In this document: positions 14,965 to 21,711 of the stretch, in pieces
Numbering within the stretch: the first letter of the stretch is position 1
How the letters are laid out: every line of letters starts with the position of its first letter
From: a virus
DNA length: 25,284 nt
Reading direction: 5' to 3' (one strand)
Virus record (IMG/VR): IMGVR_UViG_3300008262_000674
Coordinates: 1-25,284 of that record
The notes under the pieces: generated by a model
Seen by the model: the letters and a program-made list of their open reading frames with translations, nothing else
What the model was told of the DNA's origin: nothing
The model's database searches: none
Position numbers and translations under genes: made by a program

Positions 14965-15360
14965 ATGTTAATACTAACACCTTTGATATTTTTAGAAAGT
15001 TTTAATAGTCCAGCAATGGTCATGCGAATAGGCAACACTGAAGTAATCATGCCCATTGATTGGAGTATCGCAGTAGCAGACAGTGAGTCAGGCAGTGAGA
15101 TTGAAGTTATGCCATTGACCAGTTTGAATGATCGAGGTTTTGAGGCATTTTTGTTTAATCCGTTAAGTGGTTTTAGACACGAATACGGAAAAATAGAAAT
15201 CGTCAATGTGTATAATGATGTTAAATGGTATTTTCCTAAAATGAAAAACAATCAGTTACTGTCAGTGCCGTTAACAGAAGGCAATAAACCTCTTTGTGCA
15301 TTTTTTACTAAAGACATAAGTAGACAGTGCGAAATTATCGACGTATTTAAATTACTGTAA
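14965..15360 (+). CDS. 131-aa phage protein of unknown function
   Basis: The gene follows uvsW by nine bases, with GGAG four bases before the ATG. The chain is mostly beta-like: TEVIMPIDWSIAVADSE, EVMPLTSLNDRGFEAFLFNP, then VNVYNDVKWYFPKMK and a hydrophobic end (IIDVFKLL). I recall similar small proteins in marine T4-like phages but know no function. The stop forms a TAATG junction with the next gene, so it begins a chain of tightly linked small genes that ends at 17680. Confidence 0.75.
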   Translation: MLILTPLIFLESFNSPAMVMRIGNTEVIMPIDWSIAVADSESGSEIEVMPLTSLNDRGFEAFLFNPLSGFRHEYGKIEIVNVYNDVKWYFPKMKNNQLLSVPLTEGNKPLCAFFTKDISRQCEIIDVFKLL

Positions 15361-15608
15361 TGCCAATTCCAGAATCAATTCGTATGGGCAACAATAACGA
15401 TTGGTTATTTTATGATCGTCGAATAGGAACTCAGCACAAATATTCTTACCTACCTCGCAGGTGTTATTTGAGTGGAAAATGGTTGTTTCTAAAAAAATCT
15501 GTAGTGGTAACAGGCATGGTAATAACTGGTCCAGATGCTGTGCTAGATTTTCAATACTTTTGGTGCGATCCAAGAGAATTTTTCTTAAATGAGATTAAAG
15601 GAAGATAA
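15360..15608 (+). CDS. 82-aa phage protein of unknown function
   Basis: TAATG overlaps join this gene to both neighbours, which supports translation by re-initiation. The protein has aromatic and basic residues spread throughout (NDWLFYDRR; YSYLPRRCYLSGKWLF), a central VVVTGMVITG strand, and an acidic-aromatic end (DFQYFWCDPREFF). No domain is recognised. The single-strand coupling with the 131-aa and 100-aa genes is the main evidence that it is real. Confidence 0.7.
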   Translation: MPIPESIRMGNNNDWLFYDRRIGTQHKYSYLPRRCYLSGKWLFLKKSVVVTGMVITGPDAVLDFQYFWCDPREFFLNEIKGR

Positions 15609-15910
15609 TGGGAAATTTAAAACCAGGCGCTACTTATGTCTACGAACGGGTCAACGGAGAAGTATATGCTAGAGAATCTGGAGCAGATCCTAGTACTCGC
15701 ACACTAATGGGCTATCACTACGACCCTATAAGCGGACATCCAATTGATTATGACAAACGCACATCAGATGGTAGACCGTTGATTGATCATATCCGAGATG
15801 ACAAACTGTGGGCAGAAATTCGGCGAGAAGCACGTACCAATGTGACTTTACAAAGGGCATTAGATCGTGCTATAATGATATATCGTTTAAGTAAGGATAA
15901 ACCAGAATGA
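15608..15910 (+). CDS. 100-aa phage protein of unknown function
   Basis: TAATG start overlap and ATGA stop overlap place it inside the same linked chain. The N-terminus (LKPGATYVYERVNGEVYARESGADP) is strand-rich. The middle has YHYDPISGHPIDYDKRTSDG, and the C-terminus is helical and basic (IRREARTNVTLQRALDRAIMIYRLSKD). I recall such proteins in cyanophage genomes without an assigned role. Its last 40 bases contain an extended -10 promoter for the next gene. Confidence 0.75.
   Translation: MGNLKPGATYVYERVNGEVYARESGADPSTRTLMGYHYDPISGHPIDYDKRTSDGRPLIDHIRDDKLWAEIRREARTNVTLQRALDRAIMIYRLSKDKPE
15847..15876 (+). promoter_or_regulatory. Internal extended -10 promoter for the 154-aa gene
   Basis: TTTACA (15847-15852), an 18-base spacer and TGC-TATAAT (TG at 15868, TATAAT at 15871-15876) lie inside the end of the 100-aa gene. 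The ATG at 15907 is 30 bases downstream, with AAGGA at 15893-15897 as ribosome binding site. This would express the downstream genes, including the DnaE-like one, independently of uvsW. Confidence 0.6.
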
Positions 15911-16371
15911 GTGAAAAATTAACCATTGCAGATGAAACTGGTGCCATCGATTATCGTGCAAAGGACTTGTGGGACACGCTGACAGAAGAACAAAGAAAGC
16001 AGATAAGTTTTTATTTGCTGTTGAGATATGCTTCCGATGTAAGAACGTCTGATGTGAATTTGCAGGGTCAAGCCATTATAAAAACCAATCAATACTATAA
16101 CAAAAACTTCTTTGCGTTGAGCAAACATCCTAAACTATTGTGGTACTTGGTATGTATGACTGGTAATGGCGAGAAAGATTACTTTCACGAATATATTAAA
16201 TTTAAACCCAAAGGCGGCGATAGTAAAACTCACAAGGTACTAGAAACAATGTATCCTAATATGAAGCAAGACGAACTTGAGTTGTTGGCACTAATGACTA
16301 CTAAATCCGATATAAAAGAGTATGCCAAAAATCTTGGCATGGACGATAATGCAATTAAGAAACTTGTATGA
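15907..16371 (+). CDS. 154-aa helical protein; weak resemblance to the clamp-loader small subunit (gp62)
   Basis: The start lies in an ATGA overlap and has AAGGA upstream. The chain is mainly helical: LWDTLTEEQRKQISFYLLLRYAS near 21-45, NKNFFALSKHPKLLWYLVCMTG near 68-90, and a C-terminal LELLALMTTKSDIKEYAKNLG followed by DDNAIKKL. The order of segments recalls phage gp62 proteins, which join gp44 to form the loader of the sliding clamp, but the match is by eye only. gp44 is not nearby, which weakens the idea. It should be treated as a conserved-looking protein with an unproven replication role. Confidence 0.7.
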   Translation: MSEKLTIADETGAIDYRAKDLWDTLTEEQRKQISFYLLLRYASDVRTSDVNLQGQAIIKTNQYYNKNFFALSKHPKLLWYLVCMTGNGEKDYFHEYIKFKPKGGDSKTHKVLETMYPNMKQDELELLALMTTKSDIKEYAKNLGMDDNAIKKLV

Positions 16372-17102
16372 ACTTAGACGTGTTCCAGAAGAAAAAAGGA
16401 ATTTCAATTAAATTGACTTCCGTACAAAAACCATTTAGTTGTCGGCATTGCGGTGCAGGGTTCGTAAAAGAAAGTACCCTGGCTGTTCATATGTGTGAAC
16501 AAAAACGTAGGTTTTTAGCAAAAGATGAAAAACATGTGCTGTTGGGCTACCAAACGTATGTGAGATTTTTTCAATTAACACAAAAATCAAAAAACATCAA
16601 GACCTATGACGAGTTTGCAAAGAGCCCTTATTATAATGCATTTGTTAAATTTGGAAGTTTCCTAAGTAATGTAAATCCTTTATATCCAGATAGGTATATT
16701 GACTTTGTAGTTACTAGTGGTGTCAAGTTGGATCACTGGTGTAGGGAAGACCTTTACTATAAATATGTCTTGGATTTAATTAAAAAAGAACCTGCAGAAG
16801 TTGCCATACAACGTAGTCTTCAAACCATGATGAACTGGGCAGATGCAAACACTAGTCAGTGGGGTCACTATTTTAAATACGTAAGTCTAAATCGTGCAGT
16901 ATACGATATCAAAGATGGTAAAATTAGTCCCTGGCTGGTTCTTAATTGTAACACTGGTAGAGACATGCTAGGACGCTTAAATGACGAACAATTAAATATT
17001 ATATTTGACGTCATGGATCCCGATTATTGGAAAAACAGATTTAAAAAATATTTGCCAGATTTGAATCTTGTCAACGAAGTTGTTAAAGAAGGTAACTTGT
17101 AA
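16368..17102 (+). CDS. 244-aa protein with an N-terminal Cys-His zinc finger
   Basis: The start is an ATGA overlap with the 154-aa gene. Residues 22-42 hold CRHCGAGF followed by TLAVHMC, a C2HC or C2H2-like single zinc finger suited to nucleic acid or protein binding. The rest is helical with many aromatics (YNAFVKFGSFLSNVNPLYP; VTSGVKLDHWCREDLYYKYV) and no enzyme motif I can name. It joins the DnaE-like gene in a TAATG overlap, so the two products are probably made in similar amounts and may work together on DNA. Confidence 0.78.
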   Translation: MNLDVFQKKKGISIKLTSVQKPFSCRHCGAGFVKESTLAVHMCEQKRRFLAKDEKHVLLGYQTYVRFFQLTQKSKNIKTYDEFAKSPYYNAFVKFGSFLSNVNPLYPDRYIDFVVTSGVKLDHWCREDLYYKYVLDLIKKEPAEVAIQRSLQTMMNWADANTSQWGHYFKYVSLNRAVYDIKDGKISPWLVLNCNTGRDMLGRLNDEQLNIIFDVMDPDYWKNRFKKYLPDLNLVNEVVKEGNL

Positions 17103-17680
17103 TGCCAGATATCGACATCGACTTTGCAAACAGAGAACAGGCGTTGGAATTATTTGAATATACCACGGCTGTAAGAAACGACGGCACTGAGTTCAAAAAG
17201 CACAACACAGGAGTTTATTTTACAAGTATTCCTAGAGATGCCAGGTCTAACACTAGCACAATAGATTATAAAGAAGCAGAACAACGAGGTTATTTCAAAG
17301 TTGATTTTTTAAATGTAGGAATTTATGAAGGTGTAAAAAACGAAGAACACCTAGTTAAATTGATGATTACGGAGCCTATATGGGAACTTTTACTAGACGA
17401 CAGTTTCACGGATTTACTATTCCACGTAAATGGGCATGGGAACTTATTGAGACAGATGAAGCCTACTTCTATAGAAGAATTGGCAATGTGTCTCGCTTTA
17501 ATCCGCCCAGCGAAGAGATATCTTGTTGGCAAGACATGGACGGAGATTGGACAGGAGATCTGGACGAAACCGACCAATGATGAGTACTACTTTAAGAAGG
17601 CTCATGCAGTGGCCTACGCTCAGGCTATTGTAGTACAAATGAACTTAATATGCGACGGTCTTGCTGAGGATGTTAGTTAA
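17102..17680 (+). CDS. Miniature DnaE (Pol III alpha)-like protein, 192 aa
   Basis: The chain follows the order of the bacterial Pol III alpha catalytic core at one sixth of its length. PDIDIDFANRE (2-12) matches the PDFDVDF palm motif with the first two catalytic Asp (D5, D7). KKHNTGVYFTSIP (32-44) matches the KHAGGVVIAP-type segment. YFKVDFLNV (64-72) matches VKFDFLGL, with D68 in the place of the third catalytic Asp. LLFHVNGHGNLLRQMKPTSIEELA (105-128, in part) and ALIRPAKRYLVG match the FQLESxGM...RLxPxxFED and ALxRPGP blocks. FKKAHAVAYA (164-173) matches FNKSHAVAYA. The PHP, fingers and beta-binding parts of true DnaE are absent. T4-type phages replicate with gp43, so the role is unknown. 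Confidence 0.8.
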   Translation: MPDIDIDFANREQALELFEYTTAVRNDGTEFKKHNTGVYFTSIPRDARSNTSTIDYKEAEQRGYFKVDFLNVGIYEGVKNEEHLVKLMITEPIWELLLDDSFTDLLFHVNGHGNLLRQMKPTSIEELAMCLALIRPAKRYLVGKTWTEIGQEIWTKPTNDEYYFKKAHAVAYAQAIVVQMNLICDGLAEDVS

Positions 17681-18054
17681 CGTCTGCCCGGTTTAACTAA
17701 CTGTATCATCTTACGTTTTACTCGTTTAATAGCAATATTGTTTAAGTTGACTGTTGGACCGAATACTATATCAACGTCCTTGGTACTCATGGTTTTTATA
17801 GCATAACGATAAGGCTCCATTTCAGCCCTCATATAGATAGTTATAGGGATTGTGCGATTACTTTCCCACCACCATGCTTCTCCAAGTAGCAAAAAGTCTC
17901 TGCGCTCGTCTTCAGTCCGTAAGAGTTCGTAGTCAAATATGCTGGTAACATATTGATCTTGATTTATCACTACACCCACGTATTCTAGCCCGCCGTAGTG
18001 GACCACCGAAATAAACGGGAAATTTGCTCTAATATCTTCTGTTAGTTTTACCAT
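17677..18054 (-). CDS. 125-aa leftward phage protein of unknown function
   Basis: A lone gene on the minus strand, converging with the DnaE-like gene and sharing four bases with it. The N-terminus (TEDIRANFPFISVVHYGGLEYVGVV, in part EYVGVVINQDQYV) and LGEAWWWESNRTIPITIYM suggest a compact alpha/beta protein. The end is basic (KRVKRKMIQLVKPGRR), compatible with nucleic-acid binding. I recall similar proteins in marine T4-like phages but no function. I see no clear promoter or ribosome binding site; the rightward late box overlaps its start. Confidence 0.72.
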   Translation of the reverse strand: MVKLTEDIRANFPFISVVHYGGLEYVGVVINQDQYVTSIFDYELLRTEDERRDFLLLGEAWWWESNRTIPITIYMRAEMEPYRYAIKTMSTKDVDIVFGPTVNLNNIAIKRVKRKMIQLVKPGRR

Positions 18055-18059
18055 AAATA
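18052..18059 (+). promoter_or_regulatory. Late-promoter-like box before the structural gene
   Basis: CATAAATA differs from the T4 late consensus TATAAATA at the first base. It stands 20 bases before the ATG at 18080. A late promoter fits a structural gene, and no -35 element is needed for this class. It overlaps the start codon of the leftward 125-aa gene. Confidence 0.6.
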
Positions 18060-18079
18060 CACTTATAGACTTTTATCCA

Positions 18080-19123
18080 ATGCAAAAAATTTCTTTTTAT
18101 TTATTACCAAATCGCATTAAGGTTACAACAGATGTGGCAGGATTCAACACGGAGTTAAGACAAGTGTACCAACGAAAAATTAAATTATACAAGGGTATAG
18201 ACAACACCATAGAATTTGAAGTCCGTAATAGTGACAACAAAAAAGACAATGTTGTTGGTTACGAAGTAGTGGCTAAGTTTTTTGATAACGATCGAAAAAA
18301 CGTGTTCACTATAACAGGAACTGCTTTGGCAGGCAAACCTGGACTCATGGCCATTACTGTACCAACAGATACCATTGCCATGTTAGATCCGCAATTACTG
18401 TCCATGGCTGTGTTTTTAAGAAACGGCAACGAAGAACGAATGTTATACAGCGATGCGGATTTTAATCTAGCACTGACTGTGGAACTGACCAACGGCTATA
18501 ACGAAGTGGCTGAATTTATTGAAGAACTAACAGTATTCAGTTGGCAGTTTGATAGAAAGCGATTTGTCAGTGAAATTGGAAACTTTGGTACAAAGATCAA
18601 CGACGACTATAGTACAGCACCCCAACGTGCTATGAGTGTTTCCTACCAAGGTGACTATGAGGACATTATCGAAGTTTATGCTACAAGTGATAAGAGTACA
18701 GATCCAATGGGTCGTTGGGTACGTTTAGAAGATTGGGACACTCGCATCGATGAAACTAAAACATATGAAGGCGATTATCGATTTGTAAGATTCATGCACG
18801 GTGGCCCAGGACCAGGCTATGGTGCGTTTTTCAATATCACAGTAGTGGATGGTGTATACGAATTGGTTTCTGTAATCAATCGAGGCCAAAATTATCGCCC
18901 AGGAGATACAGTCACTATCAAAGGCAGTCGTTTAGGTGGCGACGATGGCATTAATGATTTGAATATCATAATTGGTTCAATAAACGAATATCCATTGGGT
19001 TCTATCAATTCCATGTCATTAACTTGGAACGGAAACGCCACCGGTGACGGATATTATAGAAATGTACAAGCAAGTATAACTAATTCAGCCAGTTCAATTG
19101 ACAAAATCACAATAAGAAACTAA
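18080..19123 (+). CDS. Virion structural protein, baseplate- or fibre-like
   Basis: A 347-residue protein with an N-terminal beta-rich part (YQRKIKLYKGIDNTIEFEVRN; VFTITGTALAGKPGLMAITVP) that recalls the N-terminal domain of baseplate upper and fibre-attachment proteins. The middle has FSWQFDRKRF and a segment YEDIIEVYATSDKSTDP that looks like a small beta sandwich. The C-terminus contains GQNYRPGDTVTIKGSRLGG, a glycine-rich GxxYxxGDxxxIxGxxLGG motif seen in structural proteins of marine T4-like phages. A late-type box precedes it, and no Shine-Dalgarno is visible. It is the only clear structural gene in the window. Confidence 0.75.
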   Translation: MQKISFYLLPNRIKVTTDVAGFNTELRQVYQRKIKLYKGIDNTIEFEVRNSDNKKDNVVGYEVVAKFFDNDRKNVFTITGTALAGKPGLMAITVPTDTIAMLDPQLLSMAVFLRNGNEERMLYSDADFNLALTVELTNGYNEVAEFIEELTVFSWQFDRKRFVSEIGNFGTKINDDYSTAPQRAMSVSYQGDYEDIIEVYATSDKSTDPMGRWVRLEDWDTRIDETKTYEGDYRFVRFMHGGPGPGYGAFFNITVVDGVYELVSVINRGQNYRPGDTVTIKGSRLGGDDGINDLNIIIGSINEYPLGSINSMSLTWNGNATGDGYYRNVQASITNSASSIDKITIRN

Positions 19124-19132
19124 AATGTTTAC

Positions 19133-20113
19133 ATGGATATTGTAGACGTAATCTATTCGTACCTACCTGCTAAACGTAAACAAACACCCAGTAGTTGGAC
19201 TAAATTCAACGCGGTTTGCTGTCCGCATAATGGCAGCACATCCGACACCAGAGCCCGTGGTGGCATCATTAGAAATTCAGACGGTTGCAGTTATCATTGT
19301 TTCAACTGCGGGTTCAAAGCCAGTTATATAAATGGTCGCCATGTAACTCGCAAAATGCGACAACTATTGGCCTGGTTGGGTGCTCCGGATGATGTAGTCA
19401 ACAAAGTAGCATTAGAGGCACTTCGAATACAACAGGACACTACGTTCCTTGAACAGATCAGTTTGCCCGCGTTTGAAGACAAAGAATTACCCAAAGACAG
19501 CGTGTTACTCAGTGCTGATTCGGTCAGCGAGCACACAATACCCGCCATTGAATACGTCTACAGTCGCGGTCTTACCTTGGATGATTTTGACTTCTATGTC
19601 AGCAAAGCCATGCCTGATAGATTGATTATTCCTTTTATATTTGAAAATAGGATAGTTGGTTATACTGCTAGAAAACTCAGCGAAGGCAAGCCAAAATATA
19701 TCAGCGAGCAGACACCCGGGTATGTGTTCAATCTGGATGCTCAAACACATATCAAATGGAATGACGAACGATATGTGTTGATTGTAGAAGGTCCCATGGA
19801 TGCATTAAGCACAGGCGGTGTCGCTATACTGGGTGCAGAAATCATGGACAAGCAGGCCATGTTGATTAACAAATTGGGAATGATACCTGTGTTGGTGCCT
19901 GATAGAGACACAGACGGATTGCGAAGTATCGAACAAGCACTGAACAATAAATGGAAAGTAAGTTTACCAAACTGGCATTCGGATATTAAAGACGCCAACG
20001 ATGCTGTGCGTAAATATGGTAGACTATGGACATTAAAAAGTATCATAGACGGAATCGAAACTAACGAATTAAAAGTAAAATTAAGGATGAAACAATGGGT
20101 TTCTTTAAAATAA
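19133..20113 (+). CDS. 61: gp61 DNA primase
   Basis: This makes the RNA primers for lagging-strand synthesis and pairs with the gp41 helicase to form the primosome. The N-terminal zinc site is CCPHN (C30, H32) with YHCFNCGF (C56, C59). The Toprim domain follows, with VEGPMDALS near 216-224 and PDRDTDG near 257-263 as metal-binding motifs, and IIPFIFENRIVGYTAR before them. The length (326) is close to T4 gp61 (342). The start lies ten bases after the structural gene. The stop overlaps a 36-aa gene, and gp41 follows after the carbamoyltransferase. Confidence 0.92.
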   Translation: MDIVDVIYSYLPAKRKQTPSSWTKFNAVCCPHNGSTSDTRARGGIIRNSDGCSYHCFNCGFKASYINGRHVTRKMRQLLAWLGAPDDVVNKVALEALRIQQDTTFLEQISLPAFEDKELPKDSVLLSADSVSEHTIPAIEYVYSRGLTLDDFDFYVSKAMPDRLIIPFIFENRIVGYTARKLSEGKPKYISEQTPGYVFNLDAQTHIKWNDERYVLIVEGPMDALSTGGVAILGAEIMDKQAMLINKLGMIPVLVPDRDTDGLRSIEQALNNKWKVSLPNWHSDIKDANDAVRKYGRLWTLKSIIDGIETNELKVKLRMKQWVSLK

Positions 20114-20205
20114 TAGTAAGATGGTTCGCTGAAAAGCGCAAACAACGTAGACTTAAAAAACGTCTAGAAGAATTACGTAAACGGGATCCTTTCATATACA
20201 AATGA
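20095..20205 (+). CDS. 36-aa highly basic protein
   Basis: This small gene starts inside the end of the primase gene in another frame. A good ribosome binding site (AAGGA at 20084-20088) lies just upstream, and its stop forms an ATGA overlap with the carbamoyltransferase. The protein begins MGFFKIIVRWFAEKRKQR and has Arg and Lys at nearly half the remaining positions, as in an amphipathic helix with a short hydrophobic start. Similar tiny proteins next to primase occur, from memory, in cyanophages. It could bind nucleic acid or a membrane surface. Confidence 0.68.
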   Translation: MGFFKIIVRWFAEKRKQRRLKKRLEELRKRDPFIYK

Positions 20206-21680
20206 TTACATGGGGAATAAGTGCCAATAGTCATGACGCGGCTATTGCAGTTTTTAAAGATCGTCAACTAGTGTATGCCAGTCACAGTGAAAGATACAGC
20301 CGTGTCAAAAATGACGGTGACTTGGATCCGGTCATGGTCAATGAACTTAAGAAAAAATGGGGAGAACCAGATCGTGTGGTTTGGTATGAAAAGCCCTATG
20401 CTAAAACATTTCGACAGTTTTTTGCTGGACAGGGATGGCGATGGGGCGAAAACAATATTAAGAAATATCTCAAAAAATTTAATATTACCGCACCCATTAC
20501 TTATAAATGGCATCACGAAAGTCATGCTGCCGCAGGATTTTACACCAGCGGATTTGAATCAGCAACTGTGGTGGTCATTGATGCCATAGGTGAATTTGAA
20601 TCCATCAGTATATGGCAAGGCGAGGGTCGGCAATTGAAAAAACTGTGGAGTCAAAACTTTCCTGACAGCGTGGGACTATGGTACAGTGCCATGACTGATA
20701 GGATTGGATTGAAGCCCAACGAAGAAGAATACATTCTCATGGGCATGGCGGCTTTAGGAGATCCTCAGCGGCACAGCGGTAACATCATTGCTGACTTTAT
20801 AAGTTTTTATCATCCCAGTGAATCAGGAATTCGATTTAAACAAAATTTACACAAAGGCTGTAAAAATTGGCGACCCGAGTTAAACACTGAGCAGGATCGT
20901 TATGACATTGCCGCTGGCACACAACATGTCTACGAATTGATACTGCATAAGATTTTACAGGATGCTGTCAGATTAGGTGGTGGCAATGAGAATCTTGTAC
21001 TCATGGGCGGCTGTGCTCTTAACTGTGTGGCCAATAGTGAAGCATTTACATATTTTAAAAATGTTTGGATCATGCCCAATCCTGGCGATGCTGGCAGTGC
21101 AGTTGGAGCAGTGCTGGCAGATTGGCGGGAACATATTGCTTGGCCAGGTGCATATCTTGGTCATGACATGGGATACCATCATTCTAACATAGAAATTGTT
21201 GATCACTTGTTGACCCATAAGTTTTGCGGATTGGCCAGAGGTCGGGCTGAGTATGGTCCAAGAAGTCTAGGCAATCGCAGTTTGATTGCTGATCCCCGAG
21301 GCCCTGATGTCAAAGCCCTGCTTAACACAATTAAAAAGAGAGAAAAGTTTAGACCCTTTGCTCCCAGTGTGTTGGCAGAATACGCTGACGAAATATTCGA
21401 AATGCCCACCAAGTTGACACCATACATGCAGTATGCAGTTCGATGTCGACAGCCCGATTTGTATCCTGCTATTGTGCATTTTGACAACACCAGCAGAGTT
21501 CAAACAGTCACACAGGAAGACAATCCAGAATTTCATGCACTGTTGACCATGTGGCACAAAAAAACTGGATGTCCCATGTTGGTCAACACCAGTTTGAACA
21601 TCAAGGGCGAACCCATAGTCAACACTCATGAGGATGCCAATAGATGGGAAGCAAAATACGGAGTACCCATATATCGTTGA
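20202..21680 (+). CDS. NodU/CmcH-family carbamoyltransferase
   Basis: Members transfer a carbamoyl group from carbamoyl phosphate to a sugar or antibiotic hydroxyl through a carbamoyl-adenylate. GISANSHDAAIAVF near the start, HHESHAAAGFYTSGF (about 106-120) with the metal-binding His, LMGGCALNCVANS, and EYGPRSLGNRSLIADPR are the characteristic blocks of the Kae1-like part. KREKFRPFAPSVL and PMLVNTSLNIKGEPI belong to the C-terminal domain. The chain is 492 residues while most members have 550-600, and it ends soon after the last block with an unusual NRWEAKYGVPIYR, so the tail is short. It sits between primase and helicase genes but may serve the sugar cassette. Confidence 0.9.
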   Translation: MITWGISANSHDAAIAVFKDRQLVYASHSERYSRVKNDGDLDPVMVNELKKKWGEPDRVVWYEKPYAKTFRQFFAGQGWRWGENNIKKYLKKFNITAPITYKWHHESHAAAGFYTSGFESATVVVIDAIGEFESISIWQGEGRQLKKLWSQNFPDSVGLWYSAMTDRIGLKPNEEEYILMGMAALGDPQRHSGNIIADFISFYHPSESGIRFKQNLHKGCKNWRPELNTEQDRYDIAAGTQHVYELILHKILQDAVRLGGGNENLVLMGGCALNCVANSEAFTYFKNVWIMPNPGDAGSAVGAVLADWREHIAWPGAYLGHDMGYHHSNIEIVDHLLTHKFCGLARGRAEYGPRSLGNRSLIADPRGPDVKALLNTIKKREKFRPFAPSVLAEYADEIFEMPTKLTPYMQYAVRCRQPDLYPAIVHFDNTSRVQTVTQEDNPEFHALLTMWHKKTGCPMLVNTSLNIKGEPIVNTHEDANRWEAKYGVPIYR

Positions 21681-21705
21681 TTTTTATTTCACAAGATAGT
21701 ATAAT
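21677..21705 (+). promoter_or_regulatory. Sigma70-type promoter for gp41
   Basis: TTGATT (21677-21682), a 17-base spacer and a perfect TATAAT (21700-21705) lie immediately before gp41, overlapping the end of the carbamoyltransferase gene. The ATG is at 21712, so the predicted start site coincides with the A of the start codon. There is no Shine-Dalgarno. Confidence 0.8.
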
Positions 21706-21711
21706 AACAAT

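Noticed and set aside
17380-17580. 66-aa open frame inside the DnaE-like gene
   Set aside because: It overlaps the conserved DnaE-like motifs in another frame and has no ribosome binding site.
19741-20145. 134-aa open frame antisense to primase
   Set aside because: It is a shadow of gp61 with no start signal and no recognisable domain.
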